DNA of 64,000 nucleotides from Trebouxia sp. TZW2008 (lineage: Eukaryota; Chlorophyta; Trebouxiophyceae; Trebouxiales; Trebouxiaceae). Location of the stretch: positions 117,772 to 181,771 of the forward strand of contig BDIU01000170.1 of NCBI GenBank assembly GCA_002118135.1. The letters run 5' to 3'. The number at the start of each line of letters is the position of its first letter. The stretch's first letter is position 1. Below, piece after piece: positions 37,241-51,100 of the stretch. A program made the translations under genes and the position numbers. A model generated the notes under the pieces. The model ran no database searches. It was not told the DNA's origin and saw only the letters and a program-made list of their open reading frames with translations.

Positions 37241-40200
37241 ATGGCGATTTTTGAGGCTGCAACTCTGGTTCGCACCGCTCCTTGGCTGACAATGTTGATC
37301 TTTGTCTGGTCAATTGTCAGTGGCTTCTCTGGCGGTAAGCAACACTGCATGTACTTCCTTTGGCTGAAGCTAGGCTCTCAAATCGCTCTTGAAGAGCGTC
37401 AACGGAATGCCTCCGTTGTGACCACCTCCTTTTTTGCTTTGACACACCTTGTGTGCACGGTCCATACGATGGAGGCAACAATCAGCAAGTTTGGGTGTCT
37501 TCTACTCTCCAATACGACAGTGATCACAGCAAACGTAGAGGTCCCTGTGACCTCTCCATTCACTGTTAAGGGGCTTCTTCTCCTTATGCATCAATCGTCA
37601 TTGCCCAGCATGTCTGATATGTTGTTACCTTGCTGTCTGTCTTTGCTTGATTACAGTGCAATCACTGCCGTGCACTGACCTTGGCTGTTCCTGCTTGTCA
37701 AAGTTCACCTCACAGCACCTCTGATGTGCAGTTTCTTGCTGCTGACCTTTGCTTGAGCATTGTGCAGCCTACCACTACATGTCTACTGCTCATGTGTTCC
37801 CAACTACACCTGTTGTACCGCAGGTCAGTTGCCATCTTTGCAAAACACCACACAGACTATCAAGCTGCAGCAGCCAGAGCCACAAGGGCACCATTTGTCT
37901 GTGCGGCCCAGGCAGGTTGTCATCAGCCCCAGTCACATGCAGCACGAGGGCCGGCTGCTGCAAGCAGGGACTGAATTTGACCCACCAGACGAAACCACTC
38001 AGCCAGACCCATTCCTGAGGGATTTAGAAGCTGCCGGCTTGTCATCCAAACAGTCTGCACTCTTCACAGGCGGCGACCTTAGAACGCACACAGTCCCCAC
38101 ATCAGCTGGAGATGATTGGTCTGACTTCACTCAGACAGCAGATCTAGCTGAGCATGCAGCTGCCAAGGCTCAATCAAGTGAAGATGACAAAACGGCCAGC
38201 AGCTCTGCAAGCACAGCATCAGCAGCTGCTGAGCATGCTGGCACCCAAACCAATGATTTTGAAGATTCAAACCAGCCTGTCACCCATCATGAGTTTGCTG
38301 ATCCCCTGCAAACAGAAAGCATTGGCTTCACAGATGCTAAAGACATTCTTGGCCTAGTGGGTTTGCCTGCAGACTCACCACCACAGCACAACACTGACAA
38401 TACTTCAGTACAGCACAGTGACCCACACACCCACAGCGGTGACAGTGCAACGCATCACTCTGCAGAAGCAAACCACCACCATACAAAAGCCCCAGCAATC
38501 ACTTGCCCAATACACAAGGACCTGCTCCTTCCAGGAACAGATATAATGCCAGCTGACAAGGACAGATGCTACCCACACCCACCTGAGTACAAGAACAGCA
38601 ACTACCTGAATGACAGCTTCTACATGCTGTACCATCATGACCTACCCACCCCTGAGCCCCACCCGGCCTTCACCTGGGGTCACCTCAGCCGCTTTGCCCA
38701 TGTGGCCCATAAGATGCGCCGTAAAGACCCAGTCACCGTAACGTTTGTGGGTGGGAGTGTGTCATCCTCCTACTGCAAGAACCCTAGTGTGACCTGTTGG
38801 GTTGCGCCTGTGTCAGACTGGCTCACGCAACAGAACCCTGAAGTCAATATCATCAATAATGCTGTTGGGGGGACAACTTCTCGCACCACTGCTGAGTGCT
38901 TTGATGCCATGGTGGGCAAGGATGCTGACCTGGTCTTTCTGGAATACAGCTACAATGACAGGTGACGCTCATCATCTGCACATATGCACAATTTTGTGCT
39001 GCAAGCTTGTGCAAGTGGCAATGCCTATGTTGGTTTGCTGCCTGCTTATGGCAAATTGTGAGTGTCTGACGGCAATTGATGAGATCAGGAAACAGGTCAC
39101 AGTAAGCCTGACTCAGCTTTGTCTGCAATCAGTGTTGCCAAAGCTACAGTCATTGCTGTGTTCTTGCACTGAAATGTATTTTACGTGTGCTTCTTACTGC
39201 ATTTGTGAAGCATGTGATGACACACCAATCCTGCAGAACTGCAATTTTTCAGAAGTGTTGAACAGTCTGCTGTCAGACATGCCCGTCAGTCTGAATGCAG
39301 TTTTACCATCTCATGCTGAAATACACTCACGCTAGAAGTGCTCATTCTGGCTTATTGCACACAGATTTGGAGTGGATCCTGCCCAGCAGCAGCAAGGCTA
39401 TGAGCTTCTGGTGCGCAAGCTACTGAAGCTGCCACAGCAGCCAGCAGTCATTGTAGTGCATTGGTGGGGACCCAAGCATGACTGCCTGGCATTACTAAGC
39501 AAGGAAGAAGCAGAGGCAAGGTCCCTTTCCCACTCACACCACCAATGCGCCATGACATTGTGGAACAGCACTGAGGATCACATTCAGAAGCTAGTGCTCA
39601 ACTATGGCATCCAGTCAATCAGCTTCCGCAATGCATACTGGGCAGAGATTGACGCAGAGTTGGATGGATTTCTGCCAGATCAGACCCTCATGCCAGATCT
39701 AATCCATCCCTCCATGCGTGGTGTGAAGCTCCTGGGTGACTTGGTCATCAGGTTTCTGTCCAATGTCAGTGCGTACACCGCCAAGCATGATCACTACAGC
39801 AGATTGATTAGTCAGCCTCTGGCAGAGCCCTTGTTCATAGACGCTGCCTTAGATGAGCACTCCAACACATGTACCAGGGGCAGTGCACTGCAAGACATGA
39901 AAATGCACACTGTGGATTGGTACTGGGTGGACGGCAAGAAGCCAGGCTTTCAAACAGACGTTCCTGGAGCCAGCTTGGTTCTTATGGTTGCTTTGCCAGA
40001 AGCTTCACAAGTTGACAAGCTCAGTCTAGGGTACTTGGCTAGTTATGAGAATATGGGTTGGGCTCAGGTTGAGTGCCTAGGGTCTTGTAGCTGCCCTGTG
40101 CTGAAGATAGATGCAAACAGCAGTGCTCATGCATCTCAGGAGCACTTTGAAACATTTGCAGTAGAGCGTGAGGTGTCCGGCAGCAGTTGCATTCTGAAAG

Positions 40201-40388
40201 TGACCACTCTGTACAGATCTTCTGCTCTGAACGGTGGTCATAAGTTCAAAGTGTCCAGTGTTGCGTGGAGTGGAGGTGCAGATATCAAAGAGTCTACTGA
40301 TGTTCCGCCTGCACCTCAAGAGCATGCCAGTAGCCATAATCAGCATTCAATCAAGCCTGAACAGCATATTTCATTGGGTAGCGAATAA
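37241..40388 (+). CDS. membrane-anchored SGNH/GDSL-type hydrolase
   Basis: Three exons, 37241-37334, 37824-38961 and 39365-40388, give 2256 coding bases and 751 aa. The N-terminus has a hydrophobic stretch (WLTMLIFVWSIVSGF) right after a short head, so it is a signal anchor or signal peptide; a type II membrane or secreted protein is likely. After a Gln/Ser/His-rich low-complexity region come the four SGNH blocks: FVGGSVSSS (Ser about 343), NNAVGGTTS (Gly), EYSYNDR (Asn about 409) and DLIHPS (Asp about 522, His about 525). The last 200 residues look like a separate beta-rich module. The family includes esterases acting on lipids or sugar acetyl groups; the substrate here is unknown. All junctions keep frame. 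Confidence 0.85.
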
Positions 40389-41196
40389 TCTCTGAGTGTA
40401 AGTGAGAGTTTTGCTACCATATCCAGAAATGCTTAATTTGTTCGACTTCACAGAGTGCTGTTGAAAGTCGTTTTTGGAACGCCTTAGCAGCTGTCTGTGA
40501 GTATCACGGAGAACAGGTTGATGTCATTTGATGCATTCTATAGATCTACTGCTTGTCACTGATTGGGTGTGCTGGTCAGTAGCAGTGTTGATGGCTCAAA
40601 CAGTTACTGTTTGGACTGTACAAGGAGCATCCTACTTTGGTCTGTTATGTGCTACAGCTGGCATGGCATTCGGAGACATCTTGCTGGTGTCTGTGGAGGA
40701 AAATACACTACACTTGCAGTTCGCTCGAAAATTTTCTTTGCACAAGTGTTCAAACTTCCAGTTCGATGACCCCTTTGGTAGTCATCCAATGAAGGTCCTG
40801 CTCTTGAATCACTTTCAGATTGCTCACACGAGTCTGAGTGTTTGCTCCAAAAATGGCTGTTGCAGGCGGCCCAGCAAGCTCAAGCAAATTCCGCCTAACG
40901 CGATGCAACACAATTGACTGTTGCTGTGCTTAGCAGCCCATTTTGACACCAGCAATATGCTTGCTGCAGTGGGGGCTCAATCATGTCTTAGAGTCTGCAT
41001 TGCCAAGTCAGCTAAAAGACCTTGTCTGTGGCTTGATGCACAGCGATGTAGCAGCCCTATCACACCACTGCTCGAATGTTTGAGTGTAGAGTTGCATGAA
41101 CCATACTGTTCTGCGCTGCCTTGAGGCAGACTCGCAAAAGCGTTTACAGCAAAGCAAGGCCTGCCGCCAGATTGGATTGGTCAGGGCTGGCACCCA
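40389..41196. other. intergenic region between convergent 3' ends
   Basis: About 800 bases between the SGNH hydrolase stop (+) and the FMC1-like stop (-). It should hold two 3' UTRs. A plus-strand open stretch at 40528-40917 has no exon-like splice context or recognisable protein, so I do not call it a gene. Confidence 0.4.
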
Positions 41197-41610
41197 CTAA
41201 GCAGAATCTGCTTCTTCAGCAAGTTTTGGCATTCTTAGACCAACTCTTTCCGCAGTAGCGCTCATCAGCTTGCGCCTCTCTTGCTCCCTGTCGACACCTA
41301 TGTTGTAAGACAACAGCAATGCCTGCATACATAACGATTATGTCAGTGCATATTGCCCCAACTTGCATGAAACAACCAAACTTGACTAGGGGCTCTGACT
41401 TACCCTGTGTTCTTGGACACTTTTGACCAGATGAGTATAGTCTCTGACTTCTTGCAGCTTTTCTCGCTGAACTTCGGGACTGCTGAGGCTTGACGCGCTT
41501 CTAAATTCTTCGATGATGTGGTTACGCCATTGCTTATTGCCGTTGACAGAGGTCAAGTGGCGGTCTATTGCGCGCAAGACCTGTCGCAACGCCTGCTTGG
41601 CCTCTGACAT
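41197..41610 (-). CDS. FMC1: FMC1-like mitochondrial ATP synthase assembly factor
   Basis: Two exons (41404-41610 and 41197-41322) give 333 bases, 110 aa, which fits the small size of the family. The sequence starts MSEAKQALRQVLRAIDRHL; exon 1 ends TYHLV-type helix then SVQEHR, and exon 2 has LLLSYNIGVDREQERRKL followed by ERVGLRMPKL. The LSYNI.VDR..E and VGL.(L/M)P pattern is that of plant FMC1/complex V assembly proteins. FMC1 helps form the F1 part of ATP synthase in the mitochondrial matrix. It is divergent from VPS11, sharing a 568-base promoter region. Identification is by memory of the family pattern, so moderately sure. Confidence 0.7.
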
Positions 41611-42178
41611 GCACAGTCAGCCAATACTGGTTTGAACTATCTATTTCAAATAATTCTGTGCCTGACAGGCGTGAAGGACAAGTCACAAGCTGCAGGAGCT
41701 GAGCATGCACTGTCAACGGACTCAAGGGCGGAATGGCGGCAAGATGAAACGCTCTGCTTGCAATCTACAGCGCAAACAAGCGACCCTGATTGAAGATGCT
41801 CGACAGTCGTGCTGCGTAAACTTGACTTCATCTGCGCAACAGCGCAAACCGCCCTGAGGTCAAGCTTGCCCTATGCTCCGAGACCACTCCGAAAGTCGAC
41901 AGGTGAGCGCAGATGTGAGCGGAAGCAGCGTGGCGATCAAGCGCGATAACGTTTCCGCACATAATCTGCACAAATATGAGCGCAATTCGATCGATGCTGT
42001 CACAGCGAGATTGTGGATTTGTCACCTTCAGGCCTAAGTTGATGTGATCACTGTCAGACGTTGCGATCGACAGCGTCCTCTGCCTTCGGCCGAAGCTTAC
42101 ACCTTGCTTCACCACTGCCTGACATCTGCAGCCCAAGTTACATGTTTTCAAAACTTTCTTGAGGCAGCAGCGATCACC
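41611..42178. promoter_or_regulatory. shared promoter of FMC1-like (-) and VPS11 (+)
   Basis: Divergent start codons with 568 bases between them. The region has CpG-containing stretches (gcgatcaagcgcgataacg, cgatcgatg) unlike the CA/TG-rich introns around it, as expected for an open promoter. No specific factor site can be named. Confidence 0.55.
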
Positions 42179-45100
42179 ATGCTAAGTTTGGGTTGGAAGA
42201 AGTTTAGCTTCTTCGAGCACAGCGCCAGAAGCGATCATGAATTCCCGCAAGCTGCAAGCTGCTGCTGTCAAGGCTCCGACGCCATTGTCGCCGGCTGCTC
42301 AGATGGCAGCGTCGCTTTGCTGGACCGCAATCTTCAAATGCAGCAGACATTTCAAGCACACGCCAAGTGTGTGGACTCTGTGAAGTTTTTGCTTGTAAGT
42401 ACTATCAATGCAGCAGCAAGGACTTTGACCAAATGTATACCCAAAGCATGTGTGCTGCTGTGCAGAAAGAGAAGTTGCTAGTGACGTTGGGACATGATGA
42501 GGGAGCATCGCCAATAAGTGTCAAGGTGTGGAACCTTGAAGGCCAACCAAAGTCAAGCACGACCAGCCCGCCTTGCCTCAAAGCTTTGCGCTTGTTTACA
42601 CCAAAGCAGCCTGAGGCAGAGATCACTGCACTGGCTGTTCATGAAGAACGCTGGCCCATCATGTCGCTGGCTGTTGGTCTTGCTTCAGGGTCCGTGTATG
42701 TGCTGCGCGGCGATGTAGGTGAGTCAAGTCCTACTGTGTTTTACAGCATGTTGCTGATATTGCAATCCACAGGCTAGATCATCTGCTCTATGCTACTTTG
42801 TCTGTGCAGTTTGATGATGCTTTTGCTGTACAGGGAAAGACAGAGCTCACAGGACTACACTCACAATGCAGCCAGCAGGAACTGCAGTTTCCAACTTGAA
42901 CTTCAGAGGTGCGGCAATCTGTTGCCATCTTACTGTTGCTACTGAAGCTACCAAACACTCCTTATGTAGTGAACGCAGCATCAATTGCTCTATAAAAAAC
43001 GTCAGCTTGTCTTCTGAATGCAGCTAATGGCAGCAGCATACATTTGTATGTTACCACTCAGAGCAGCATTGCAGCCTTTGATGTGAAAACCAGCAGCAAG
43101 GTACGACTGACATGCACTGCAATTTTGCTGTGCACCATATGCACAGCGTTCATACCAGCCCACAGAATACACCTGCTCTTCAAACGTGAAGTGCTTGCAC
43201 AAGTTCTGCTTCCCTGAACCCTTGCATATGGCAGTCAGACGTTATATGCATGAAGGAGTCAGAGTAGCATGCACTTCTTGCTTACATTCTGCCAAGATGC
43301 TCTGCCTGCCCACTAAATGCATCTGTTGCAACACATTGATGTGGATTTGGATGATGATTGATTATAGTGCCCAATCTGCCATGCAAAGGGTGTTGTGCAC
43401 ACTAAGCTGTGCTGCCGTCCCCTCATAAGCTTTGGCTCTTGCAGCAGGTACCTTTGGATGAGGCAGGCGCTGAGGCAGGGTGCACCATGGCTGGCTTGTG
43501 TAAAAAGCCATGCTGATGTCTTTCTACAAGCTTTCTTTGCCCTACCTGCAGGTGTTGCTGGATGAGGCAGGCACTGAGGCAGAATGGCGCAATGGCTGAC
43601 GTGTGTACAATGCACCCACTAGGGTCCCTGCTTCTGTTATCTCACAAGCTTTGCTCTGCCTACCAGCAGGTGTCTCTGGATGAAGCAGGCGCTGAGGCAG
43701 GGTGTGCAGTGCTGGACCCCCATGGGGACCTGGTGGTGGGGCGGGACGAAGCTTTCTACTTCAATACTCTAGACGGCAGAGGACCCTGCTTTGCTTGTGA
43801 AGGTCAGAGTTCTCATGCTGCCGTATCATGATACTGCATGCTAATACTCAGTCTGATAGGTTGAAGCCGTCTACTTCAATACTCCAGATGGCAGAGGACC
43901 CTGCTTTGCTTGTGAAGGTCAGACTTCTCATGTTGCTGTATCATGACACTGCAAAACATTCCTCTTTCTTGTACATTGAAGCCTTCTTTTCCATCAATCT
44001 GGATGGCCGAGGGCCTTGCTCTGCTTGCAGAGGTCAGAATCTTGGAATTGTTACACTTTCAACCTGCACACACTGCCTTGAAGATACAGTGATTCTCTCG
44101 ATACCTTAAATGATTGGGGGTCTTGCTTTGCTGGTGACGATCAGCTTTCCAACGCTGCTGTGTCATCAGCACATGCGCCGCTCTTCTGCCTTGCAGAACA
44201 AAGCCTTCTATTGCAACACTTTGCTAGACAGCAAGGGGCTTTGCAAGGGAAGGTCAGCCTCTCCCTGCTGCAACATCTTTGATGTGACGAACATCGACAC
44301 AATGCATGAATGATGTTTTCACAGATCTAGTGAAAACGATAATGCGCGGTGTCTGTGCCTTTACAGTAAAGACACAGACACAGCCCATTCGCTTTTTTCA
44401 GTATGTCTGTATACACTTCATTGTTACTTCATGTTGATGTTCATGCTGCTGCCTTCTGCCTTTGCCCAAGTGGAAAATGCGCCACAGCTTGCAAGCATGC
44501 AATGACAATGTACATGATGAAGGCTACATTGACCTTAATAATGCATTCATCTACAAGCACTCAGGAGGCTTGTGTACACCTCAGCCATGACGGTCTCCAA
44601 CATGCTGTATGCATGCTTCAGCAGTGGACTTCTCAGATCATGAGACCCTCCTGCTTGCGAGCACAATAGTGCTGTTGTTCCTTTGGGCAGTATCCAGCAC
44701 CCGCATCCTTTTGGGGTATACAAGAGTGTCTGGTACCCCTGTGCCGTCAAGAAGAGTATCCGGTACCACGAAAACCGTTTTCCCGAAAAAGAAGAAAAGC
44801 GGCTGGCCATGCAGGGCACAAGCAGCAGCTGCACTGGTTCCACAACTACATTGTGGCAGTGCTGAGCAGCCCAAGCCAGCAGGACTACCCACCCACCTAT
44901 GCACTGCAGATCTTTGATTTGCGCAACAAGCTCATCGCCATCAGCGTCCCTTTGCCAGATGTGAGTATATGCCTGCAATGCCGTGTGACCTATGTCATGA
45001 ATGTTGCTGCTTCACACCTGCACAAGCATGACTTACTTTGCTGCCTTGTAACATATCCCTAGCGTTGCTCCTTGCTTTTGAGATTTGCTATAGACGATCT

Positions 45101-48100
45101 GACTGTTGTGAATCTTGTGCTTTTTCAAGTACCAGGTTTGTCGTTCAGAAAATGACTAGTTGCAAGGCAGGTGCTGCTGTGTGCTGTTGCTGGAAATATT
45201 TGCCCGCTACGGTCATGGCACAGACAAGAAGTCGTGCAAGATACAATAAGCTTTTGATACAGAGCTGCGGGGTTTGATCTGTGCCTCCCTACTTTGGTAC
45301 ACTCCCTGTTTCAGCTGCACCAACAGTGCAGTGACAATGTTGACTGCTTGTTTGCAGGCTCCAAGGCACGTGATCTGCCAGTGGGGCCTAGTGCTGGTGG
45401 TACAAAGCGATGGTGCAGTGGTGTGCCTGAAGGAGAAGGAGCTGAATGCCAAGCTGGAGCTGCTGTACAACAAGAGCCTGTACCTGCTGGCCCTCAACCT
45501 TGCCCAGTCTGACAAGGTGCAGCCACGCCTCTGTGACTGCTGCTTTGGTGAGAAAGGGAAATATGTCCTTACTCAGAGGGGCCGCTGCAGCTGGAATGCA
45601 GTGATTGCTTCCCAATTGTCATTGTCTCCAGGATGTCTTAAGAATGTAATACACATGTCCTTACTTTAAGGATGTCCTTACATTCAGTGTCTTTACAAAG
45701 AGAAGTTGCTGTACACCGGCACCGCTTCATTGCCCTTAGCATGATGTTCAAGAGAGCTGGCTTGGCGAGATAGAGCTTGGACATCACACTTAGCACTCGA
45801 GATGGCTTGTGTAACAGTCCTGCTTACAAGATCTGTGTTGCTTAGACCTCTCATCATGACTTGTTGCCAACCAGCACCAGTCTAAGCTAGATCAAATTTT
45901 TCCTTTGCAGTTTGTCCAATTGTATCATTCTCCAGCTGTCAAAGTCAGGCATCTTAGCACAAGATGCCAAGATGTGTGCTGATTGAAAGTACAATGAGCT
46001 TTTTGCATCAGTCTTTGATGTAAAAAGTTGCTTCAACCGCCTGGCACAGCTGCAGATGAGATTGCCATATGGCTTCCACTGTCACACCCACCTGACCTAG
46101 GGCTAGCACTGACTTGGATGCTTGATTGACCTTGTTTAAAGCTATGGGTTGTGCGGTGCAGGCAGACCCTAGCAGCTGTGCTGAGATTCAGAGGCGTTAC
46201 GCTGACCACTTGTACAGCAAGCATGACTACGATGGGGCTATGACTCAGTATGTGGCCACCATTGGCCAGTTGGAGCCGTCGTATGTGATCAGGAAATTTC
46301 TGGACGCCCAGCGCATCTACAACCTCACCTCATACCTGGAGCAGCTTCATGAGCAGGTCAACCTTTTCGTCATCTTTGCAATGCATTTAATGTATTGTTA
46401 CTAAGGTTGCTGGTGTCATTGTCACTATGACCAAGTTTGTCGCCTTGACTGTCATTGCTATGATCATATCTATGGTTTGTGCTACCATCTTGATGATCAT
46501 TGTGGTGACCATCGCGATAAATATTGTGGTGATCATTATGAAGACAGTCATTTAGCATCTGAGATAATTTTGGCATTTCTTCTGCACCTACAGTATTGCA
46601 CACAAATTGCATTTTGTCGGTCGGCGCATCAGCCTCAAAACCTGCAGCTCAACCATAAGCTTCCTGACATGCTGCACTTTGTCCTCATTGGTCAATGAAG
46701 CGTGATTGGGGCTAAATTGCAATCCTGTCAGAGACAATTGTAGATTGCAGCAACATGTATTGTATAATGCCGCCTCAATAGGTCACATGAGCAATTCTTG
46801 ATCAGGCAATGGGTCTGCAAGTGCAGGGCACAGCATTGACACGACCATGCTGCTTTGCAGGGCAGGGCAACACAACACTGCTGTTCACCTGCTACACCAA
46901 GCTCAGGAACGCGGACATGCTGAACCCATTTGTGATATGATTCAACTCTCAGTCCAGCTTTGATTCATGTCATGCCTTCAGCAATATGTTTTATCTGTTC
47001 CCAAGTGACAACGCTGATGATCACACTACAGTGTTGCTCAAGTGCTACACTGAGCTGAAGGATTGAGACAAGCTGGACCAGTCTAGAAACTGTTGGATTC
47101 TCAGTCCAGCTTTAGTTTGTGTCATGCCTTCACCATCGTGCCTGAATTATTCCCACATGATATTCAATGATCAAGACTGCTGTGCAGGGCAGGGCATCTG
47201 CAGATCACACAACACTGCTGCTAAACTGCTACACCAAGCTAAAGGATGTGGACAAGCTGGACTCGTTCCTGCGGGGAGACTGTGCTGCTGGTAGTGGGGC
47301 TGCGGGAAGCAGCCCCTCCCTCAACTTTGATGTGGAAACTGCTGTTAAGGTGTGCCTATGTCTTGTGCCAATCATGCCCATACAAAGATGGATGTCTTGC
47401 TGAGAAGATGTTTGGCATGTGATCTGAGGTGAGTCTGCGGATCTCAACCCACCAGCGCGCACTGTAGAGAGAAGTCATACTGAAGGGATTGCCAGAAGCT
47501 CAAATGTCACCAGTCAGGCTGCTTCTTTCCACAGAGGCTCATGTCATGTTGCACGGTGACAGAGACTCTTCTTTTGTTCTCTTTGTCTTTGTTCTGCCCC
47601 CGTTGACTCATGTTGTTCAAAGACAGTGCTTTGATCTCACTGATGCAGGTCTGCCGAGCAGCAGGCTACTATCAGCATGCCTTGTTTGTGTCGCAAGCAG
47701 CAGCCGAGACGCAGTGGTACCTGGACATTCTCCTGGAAGACATGCAGTCCTGGGATGACGCCCTGGCCTATCTGCAGAACCTGCCCCGCCAGCAGGCCGC
47801 AGCAGCTCTCAAGAAGCATGGCAAGGCAAGCTGAACCACTCGATGCTGTGACTGGCAATGTTTGGTGCTAGACAACAGCCCTTTTGTGGCATGCATGAAG
47901 CAACACAAGTAAGTCAGCGTTTACATAATGTTCAGACCAATCTTTTGGCAAACCGTTTGCTCCATTTTGACAGACTATGATGTGGCTGAAGCAGTACGGC
48001 AATATCAGGTCTAAAATTCTCCTCATCTCTCTCCGGCTGGTGCGCTACTGACATGGGCGCTGTGAAGTCAGCTCAGCCTTTTCTGCATGTCATCGACATT

Positions 48101-51100
48101 GCTTGCTTCCAGAGCTGAGATTTCTGTCACATCCAAACGAAGCTGTCTGTATCAGCATGTACTAGTGTTTAAAAAGCCTGATGCAGCAAACAAGATGTGT
48201 TCAACCTGAGGGCTTGTGCATTCAATCAAATTATGTCCAGACCACATTTCTGTACTATACGTCTTCACAACAGCAGCCTTATGAGTCATGGCAGGTTTAG
48301 CCAATTCCAGGAGCTGCTTCAGAGGGAAGTTGACATGAAAGCAGTGCTCTGTAGCTGTGAGGTTGGAACAAGTTCTTGTTTCAGACTTGGCAGACTGTGA
48401 TCAAGTAAGCAAACAAGCAAACTCGCGTCTATGCAGTGCAGGTGCTGCTGAACAACAGGCCAGAGGCAACAACAGCTCTGCTGATGCAGCTGTGCACTCC
48501 GGGGGACGCCTCCAAGCCTGATGGGGACTGGGTTGCTAAGGTCTCTGACTTTGCCCACCTGGCTGCTGACAGGTACGCCCTCATCACATCTGGCATCGTG
48601 GGGTCTGGCCCTGTCCTTGTCGTCGTTCACGTTTGTGTTTGCGCTGGCGGACTGGTCCAGGTCCGAGAAGCCATTTACACCAGCAGCTGCTGCTGACACA
48701 ACCCACTCTGCCAAACACACACAGCTGCTTGCCAAGCAGACATCACAAGCTGCACATGCCTAAAAAGCATTGAAGGGGACTGACTTGGTAGGCAACATAT
48801 GTGCCCTCATCATAGCTGACACTACGGCTTGTGACGCTGCGCAGATAAGCTGCTGGCTTGCAACAGACACTGCACAACCACACTATGGCTTGCTAAGCAG
48901 GCTGGGCAAGCTGCAGCTCAGGAACAATTGATTCATGGGCAGAGTGCGTCCTGAGCTCAGAAATGGTTTGCTTGTCAGGCAGTTGTGCTGTCAAGGTGGC
49001 CAGCATGTGACAGGTGTAGTGAATCAGTCTGTCGTGGTGTGCAGGCCCATGGCGCTGATGCTGCTGTGTGAGTTCATCCTGAATAGCACAAGGGCGCCGC
49101 CTGGGGAGGAGTTTCTGTACCACACCCTGCTTGAGCTGCACCTCATGGGCCATGAAGACACACCCACAGAATCAACATCAACTTCTGCTGCTGCTGCTGC
49201 TGCGGCTGCTAATGGTGTGTCACCTCAGGAAATTGCAAGTGTGTCTGGCCAGAAGGACAGCTCAGCGGCAAGCCCACAACATGAAGATCAGGTACTTCAG
49301 ATTCACAACCGCCTTGTGCCAATCACCGTGACCTTCTTCTGACATGTCACCTCAAGGGGCAATGTATAGCCTGGCTTAGGCACGCTGACTAAGCTGCATG
49401 AAGGGCCATTGACCTTGATGCAGAGAAACGACCAAACGAGGTTGATTGATGTTCGCTGAGGGTATTGCATTTCAGCTATGCACACAGCTCTAAATTGCAT
49501 GCATGATGGCCAATTGACAGAATCGAATGCTGTACTGCCCATCAACAGCATGCCTCAGGATAGAGTCAAAACCCAAAAACTGTTCATCTGTCTTTTCATG
49601 CGGGGACAGTGATACGCACTCACACTCAGACTGCAGCAAGGAAGCAATCTGTGTCAATTTGACACGACGTAAACAACGTGATGTGCAGGAAGACAGTGAG
49701 GGCATTGCTAGCGCCAGGAAAGCAGCTCATGCTGCAGCAAGCAGCAGCGGCCCCAGACCGGTAGCAGAGCATGCCTTGAGCCCTCAAAAACGGTAGCCGC
49801 CCCTGCCTTTCCTTTTCATCCAGTCTGCCATGCCCACCTGCTTGCCTGTTGTTGGCCTGCCTCTGCTCATTGCAGCCTTGCTGCTTAGGCATGGCCAGAA
49901 CTGCAGGCATTGATTGCAGCTGCAGCCTATACTAACAGAGTTGCAAGACTTAAATCCTTGCTTGCTTCACCCTAAGCATGCATTGTGCAATGCAGACTTG
50001 TTGGATGCTAATGTATCTGCTGTTGCTTGTTCTCAGTGCACAAGGCAGGCAATATGATTTCGCTGCATGGCATTGAGTTCTTGTGGTGACCGCTGTGCAG
50101 AGAAGCTGCACTGGAGCTCCTGAAGCGGGGCTGGCCCATGGGGGCAGAATCTAAATATGACACCAACCATGCCCTGGTGCTGTGCCGCATGCATGGCTTC
50201 AGCCCTGGACTCAAGTTCCTGTATGAACATATGCGCCTCTTGAGAGAAGTCCTGCAGGCGAGTTATCTTCCTACTGGAAAGTCAAGCTGCAAGCCTGCAA
50301 ATTTTCCTGCAACACATGACACATCAACTTCCTGCCTTCTCTGACTGGCCACTTGATACTGCATTTATGCGTCACCATTAAATCGTTGACATGCTTGCTT
50401 GTGACTCTGCTAGGTGCGTATAGAGGCAGTCAATTCCTGCCAGACAACTCTGTCCCAAACAAGGTTGTACAAAAGCCCTTGACACACAGTGTCTTGAGTG
50501 TGACTGATCTGCAAGCTCGTATCACCTGTCAGAAACGTGTGCGCAGAGGGAGCAGATACGGATGTGTACAGGTGCAAGCAAATTCAGCCACCTTGCACAG
50601 ACTCCTGCATGTGACTGTCACATGTCAGAATTGCCAGTGCGTAGCAAGCAGGTGTGAGAGTGTGCAGGTGCATATGGCTGCTGGGGACCATCCCAGCCTG
50701 ATAGAGGACTGCATGCGGCTTGGGGATGCCAGCCGGGGGGGTGACCCCCAGCTGTGGAGTGAGGTGCTGGACTACTTTGCCCGCCAGCCCCAGGACTGCA
50801 CAGAACAGGTACAGTGCTGCCATTGTAGCATAATTTGTGTTCGTCATTCATGCGCAGATATGCTTTGATGTCACAAGGGGTCAACAAACCTGTGAATTCA
50901 ATCAAGAGGAGATGCATATGACAGATCGTAGGATGTTTGCATGTATGTTCAGCAGCAGCCTTCAGCCCTGGCGCTTTGTTGCTAAGTCTTGAAAGCACAG
51001 AGACACGCATCAGAGGAGCAAGTCTTCGCAATGCTGGCACATGTTTGCCTCAACAGTTGGTCCTTATTTAGACCTTTTGCTATGACAGAGTATGCCCTTC

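Noticed and set aside
40528..40917. Plus-strand 129-codon frame after the SGNH hydrolase
   Set aside because: Composition and content are not protein-like and it sits where two convergent 3' UTRs are expected.
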